Source of the DNA: Marinomonas sargassi
GTDB lineage: Bacteria > Pseudomonadota > Gammaproteobacteria > Pseudomonadales > Marinomonadaceae
Direction: 5' to 3'
Assembly: GCF_025716875.1 (NCBI RefSeq)
Contig: NZ_JAOVZB010000004.1
Span: 248,001 to 312,000, forward strand
DNA: 64,000 nucleotides
Shown here piece after piece: positions 61,488-64,000 of the stretch. The position numbers were made by a program, and so were the translations under genes. How positions within the stretch are numbered: position 1 is the first letter of the stretch; each line of letters begins with the position of its first letter. The notes beneath the pieces are model-generated. The model worked only from the letters and a program-made list of their open reading frames with translations, searched no databases and was not told the origin of the DNA.

Positions 61488-61665
61488 TGGACAATTTCAC
61501 GCTTTTTCACGATAATTTCACCCTATAGATGCTTTAGTTACTTTTATTTTTTTTAAAAGCCGCTATCTTACACTCAAGACCGCACAATTATAGGGCGGCA
61601 CAGTTTAACAATTATCCAGTGTGTTTTGCTTCACTGGGTCAATAATGACAATAAAGAGAGAAATC

Positions 61666-62109
61666 ATGGACATTCGCAAAATAAAGAAACTAATTGAGCT
61701 GCTAGAAGAATCTAACGTATACGAGATTGAAATCAAGGAAGGCGAAGAAGCTGTTCGCATCAGCCGTGGCGGTGCAGCACCTATCGTTGCAGCACCAGTT
61801 GCTGCTCCTGTCGTAGCGGCTCCAGTAGCTGCGCCTGCTCCAACAGCAGCTCCAGAAGCTCCAGCAGAAGTTGCTGGTCACGCAGTAAAATCACCAATGG
61901 TCGGCACTTACTACAAGTCATCTGCTCCAGGTGCTAAACCATTCGTTGAAGTAGGCCAAAAAGTAAATGCTGGCGATACTATTTGTATCGTTGAAGCAAT
62001 GAAAATGATGAACCAAATTGAAGCTGATAAATCAGGCACAATTGGCGCAATCTTAGTAGAAGATGGCGAGCCAGTTGAATTTGATCAACCACTTGTAACT
62101 ATCGTTTAA
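61666..62109 (+). CDS. accB: Biotin carboxyl carrier protein of acetyl-CoA carboxylase
   Basis: Carries biotin between the carboxylase and transferase parts of acetyl-CoA carboxylase in fatty-acid synthesis. The 147-residue protein starts [16 protein letters not shown] and has an Ala/Pro-rich mobile linker (about 45-70) and the biotinylation motif [13 protein letters not shown], with the modified Lys near 113. The start at ATG 61666 is set by homology to known AccB and by a GAGAG site; an in-frame upstream start would add 15 residues unlike the family. Operon with accC (20-base gap). Confidence 0.96.
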   Translation: MDIRKIKKLIELLEESNVYEIEIKEGEEAVRISRGGAAPIVAAPVAAPVVAAPVAAPAPTAAPEAPAEVAGHAVKSPMVGTYYKSSAPGAKPFVEVGQKVNAGDTICIVEAMKMMNQIEADKSGTIGAILVEDGEPVEFDQPLVTIV

Positions 62110-62129
62110 TTTAAACAAGAGGTTTTATC

Positions 62130-63470
62130 ATGCTCGATAAAGTATTGATTGCTAACCGAGGCGAGATCGCGCTACGTATTTTACGTGCGTGTAAAGAACT
62201 TGGTATCAAAACCGTTGCTGTCCACTCCAAAATTGACCGCGACCTATTGCACGTTCGCCTTGCAGATGAATCTATCTGTATTGGCCCCAATCCATCAGCA
62301 CAAAGTTATTTGAACATTCCTGCAATTATTAGTGCTGCAGAATTAACAGATACTTCAGCTATTCACCCAGGCTATGGCTTCCTTGCAGAAAATGCAGATT
62401 TTGCTGAGCAAGTAGAAAACTCTGGATTTGCTTTCATTGGCCCTAAAGCTGAGACAATCCGTCTTATGGGCGATAAAGTATCTGCCATTAAAGCCATGAA
62501 AGAAGCTGGCGTTCCGACAGTACCAGGCTCAAATGGCCCTGTTCCTACAGACCCAGACGAGTGTTTACGTGTTGCCCGTGAAATCGGCTTCCCTGTTATT
62601 GTTAAAGCTGCCGCTGGTGGTGGTGGACGTGGTATGCGTGTTGTTCACAACGAAAGCAGCCTATTAAAGTCTATTAGCATCACTCAATCTGAAGCAGGCT
62701 CTTACTTTGGTGACAGCACGGTTTACATGGAAAAATTCCTACAAAACCCACGTCACGTTGAAGTTCAAGTACTTGCCGATGGCCAAGGTAATGCTGTTCA
62801 CCTTTATGATCGCGACTGCTCTTTGCAACGCCGCCATCAAAAAGTTCTAGAAGAAGCTCCTGCCCCTATGCTTGATGAGACATCTCGCCAAGCGTGTTTA
62901 CAAGCTTGTGTTGATGCCTGTATCAAGATTAACTACCGCGGTGCAGGTACATTCGAGTTCTTGTATGAAGACGGTGGTTTCTACTTCATTGAAATGAACA
63001 CTCGTGTTCAAGTAGAGCACCCAGTAACTGAAATGGTTACAGGCGTAGACATAGTGAAAGAACAGCTGCGCATTGCAAGTGGTCTACCACTGTCCCTTAA
63101 GCAAGAAGACATCAAGCTTAATGGCCATGCGGTTGAAGCGCGTATTAACGCAGAAGATTCAAAAACCTTCATGCCATGCCCAGGTAAAGTGGAATACTTC
63201 CATGCTCCAGGCGGTATGGGTGTACGTGTCGACTCACACCTATACAGCGGTTACTCTGTTCCACCTACGTATGATTCAATGATTGCAAAAATCATTTGTC
63301 ATGCAGCAGATAGAACAGCGGCTCTTAAACGCCTATCTGGCGCTCTTGATGAAACTTTTATTGATGGCATCAAAACCAATATCGATCTTCAAAAAGATCT
63401 CGCAAATGACGGTAACTTCATTGCTGGTGGCGTAAACATCCATTATCTTGAGAAAAAACTCGGTCTTTAA
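62130..63470 (+). CDS. accC: Biotin carboxylase of acetyl-CoA carboxylase
   Basis: Carboxylates biotin on AccB with ATP and bicarbonate. The 446-residue ATP-grasp protein has [17 protein letters not shown] (4-20), the ATP-binding [14 protein letters not shown] (about 159-172), [19 protein letters not shown] (about 231-249) and [16 protein letters not shown] (about 286-301). Normal length. It ends in a terminator. Confidence 0.97.
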   Translation: MLDKVLIANRGEIALRILRACKELGIKTVAVHSKIDRDLLHVRLADESICIGPNPSAQSYLNIPAIISAAELTDTSAIHPGYGFLAENADFAEQVENSGFAFIGPKAETIRLMGDKVSAIKAMKEAGVPTVPGSNGPVPTDPDECLRVAREIGFPVIVKAAAGGGGRGMRVVHNESSLLKSISITQSEAGSYFGDSTVYMEKFLQNPRHVEVQVLADGQGNAVHLYDRDCSLQRRHQKVLEEAPAPMLDETSRQACLQACVDACIKINYRGAGTFEFLYEDGGFYFIEMNTRVQVEHPVTEMVTGVDIVKEQLRIASGLPLSLKQEDIKLNGHAVEARINAEDSKTFMPCPGKVEYFHAPGGMGVRVDSHLYSGYSVPPTYDSMIAKIICHAADRTAALKRLSGALDETFIDGIKTNIDLQKDLANDGNFIAGGVNIHYLEKKLGL

Positions 63471-63478
63471 CGACTTAC

Positions 63479-63518
63479 AATACCCCCTAATGGAAACAAA
63501 ATTTCATTAGGGGGTATT
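63479..63518 (+). terminator. Terminator of accBC
   Basis: AATACCCCCTAATG at 63479-63492 pairs exactly with CATTAGGGGGTATT at 63505-63518. The loop is 12 bases. The T-run is weak (AATTTCC). Confidence 0.8.
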
Positions 63519-63587
63519 AATTTCCTCTCGCCTCTCCCCCCAAGCTTAGTTATCCTATTAGGGTTCTTAACCTATTGGACTCACTTT

Positions 63588-64000
63588 ATGCCTTGGCTTC
63601 AAATTCGTATACACACCACTCCAGACCACGTCCCAGCTTTCGAAGACACCCTACTAGAATGCGGCGCACTCGTTGTGACATTTGAAGACGTTTATGATGA
63701 CCCTGTCTATGAGCCTGATTTAAATACGACCCCTCTATGGCGTAACACCAAGGTAACAGGACTGTTTGAAGCAGATATTGACGTAGATGCCGTGCGTCCT
63801 GTCGTTGAGCATAAAGCGACGTCAATTGGGGAAACGAATATCGATTTGAAAATCGAGATACTAGAAGACAAAGACTGGGAAAGGGAATGGATGGATAGCT
63901 ACCACCCTATTCAATTTGGGGAGCGCTTATGGGTATGCCCTAGCTGGCGAGACGTGCCAGATCCAAATGCAGTCACCCTGATGCTAGACCCTGGATTAGC
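63588..64000 (+). CDS. prmA: Ribosomal protein L11 methyltransferase (partial, runs off window)
   Basis: PrmA trimethylates ribosomal protein L11. The visible 137 residues start MPWLQIRIHTTPDHVPAFED and have the N-terminal domain pattern CGALVVTFEDVYDDPVYEP, LEDKDWEREWMDSYHPIQFG and WVCPSWRDVPDP, ending at LMLDPGLA just where the SAM-binding GTGxH loop begins. The accC-prmA order is common in gammaproteobacteria. The 3' part lies outside the window. Confidence 0.93.
   Translation, partial: MPWLQIRIHTTPDHVPAFEDTLLECGALVVTFEDVYDDPVYEPDLNTTPLWRNTKVTGLFEADIDVDAVRPVVEHKATSIGETNIDLKIEILEDKDWEREWMDSYHPIQFGERLWVCPSWRDVPDPNAVTLMLDPGL

Overview
The window looks like a chromosomal stretch of a marine gammaproteobacterium. 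The MotY / RNase T divergent pair, the PP0621-type zinc protein beside NadE, the cyo operon with CyoE, and the accB-accC-prmA order all fit the Oceanospirillales, and Marinomonas is my best guess (inference from gene content, no search was possible). Most of the sequence is ordinary housekeeping and accessory metabolism at moderate GC. No tRNA, rRNA or CRISPR array was seen.

Layout. 1-5.6 kb: motY and rnt back to back, then a DUF454 membrane protein, a large DUF748/AsmA-like envelope protein and a small DUF465 protein. 5.6-12 kb: a TonB-dependent siderophore receptor behind a Fur-box-like palindrome, an NAD(P)H:FMN reductase, a beta-hydroxyacid dehydrogenase, a DUF2867 protein and an FAD monooxygenase with an unusual DnaJ-like zinc-finger N-terminus. 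12-19.5 kb: a YHYH-domain secreted protein, two tandem-duplicated repeat lipoproteins, a chemoreceptor and a hydratase-family enzyme. 19.6-26.6 kb: a DUF938 methyltransferase, proC, a ycaQ-like gene, a tiny SEC-C protein missed by ordinary ORF length cut-offs, and a CsgG / DUF4810 / DUF799 lipoprotein operon. 26.8-31.9 kb: the threonine-degradation pair kbl-tdh with a divergent LysR gene, a GNAT, a 2H-phosphoesterase-like protein and an unknown membrane protein.

32-36.6 kb is the accessory region. It holds an IS200/RAYT-like HUH transposase gene, a truncated second copy of its 5' end, three copies of a 118-bp flank, and then a strongly AT-rich, tightly packed three-gene cassette. The cassette encodes a small membrane protein, a TRAFAC/YcjX-like P-loop GTPase and a protein with a long alternating Lys-Glu / Arg-Glu run coded by a hexamer microsatellite. 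It is my best candidate for an undescribed system, perhaps a conflict or defence module, but its function is not shown by the sequence.

36.6-46.6 kb: glutamine-dependent nadE, a PP0621 protein, four minor-pilin-like genes, an alpha/beta hydrolase, pabB-nudL, a LysR protein consisting of the DNA-binding half only, dgt and cysH. 47-54 kb: a cytochrome bo3 quinol oxidase operon (cyoABCDE) that continues into sco, an unknown secreted protein and a PCu(A)C copper chaperone, facing a TlpA-type thioredoxin. 54.4-64 kb: a VOC protein, a WYL regulator, a DinB protein, a HAD phosphatase, a GNAT, a DUF2333 protein with a TPR lipoprotein, dsbD, accB-accC and the start of prmA, which runs off the window.

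Many genes end at clear rho-independent hairpins, and these were used to split transcription units.
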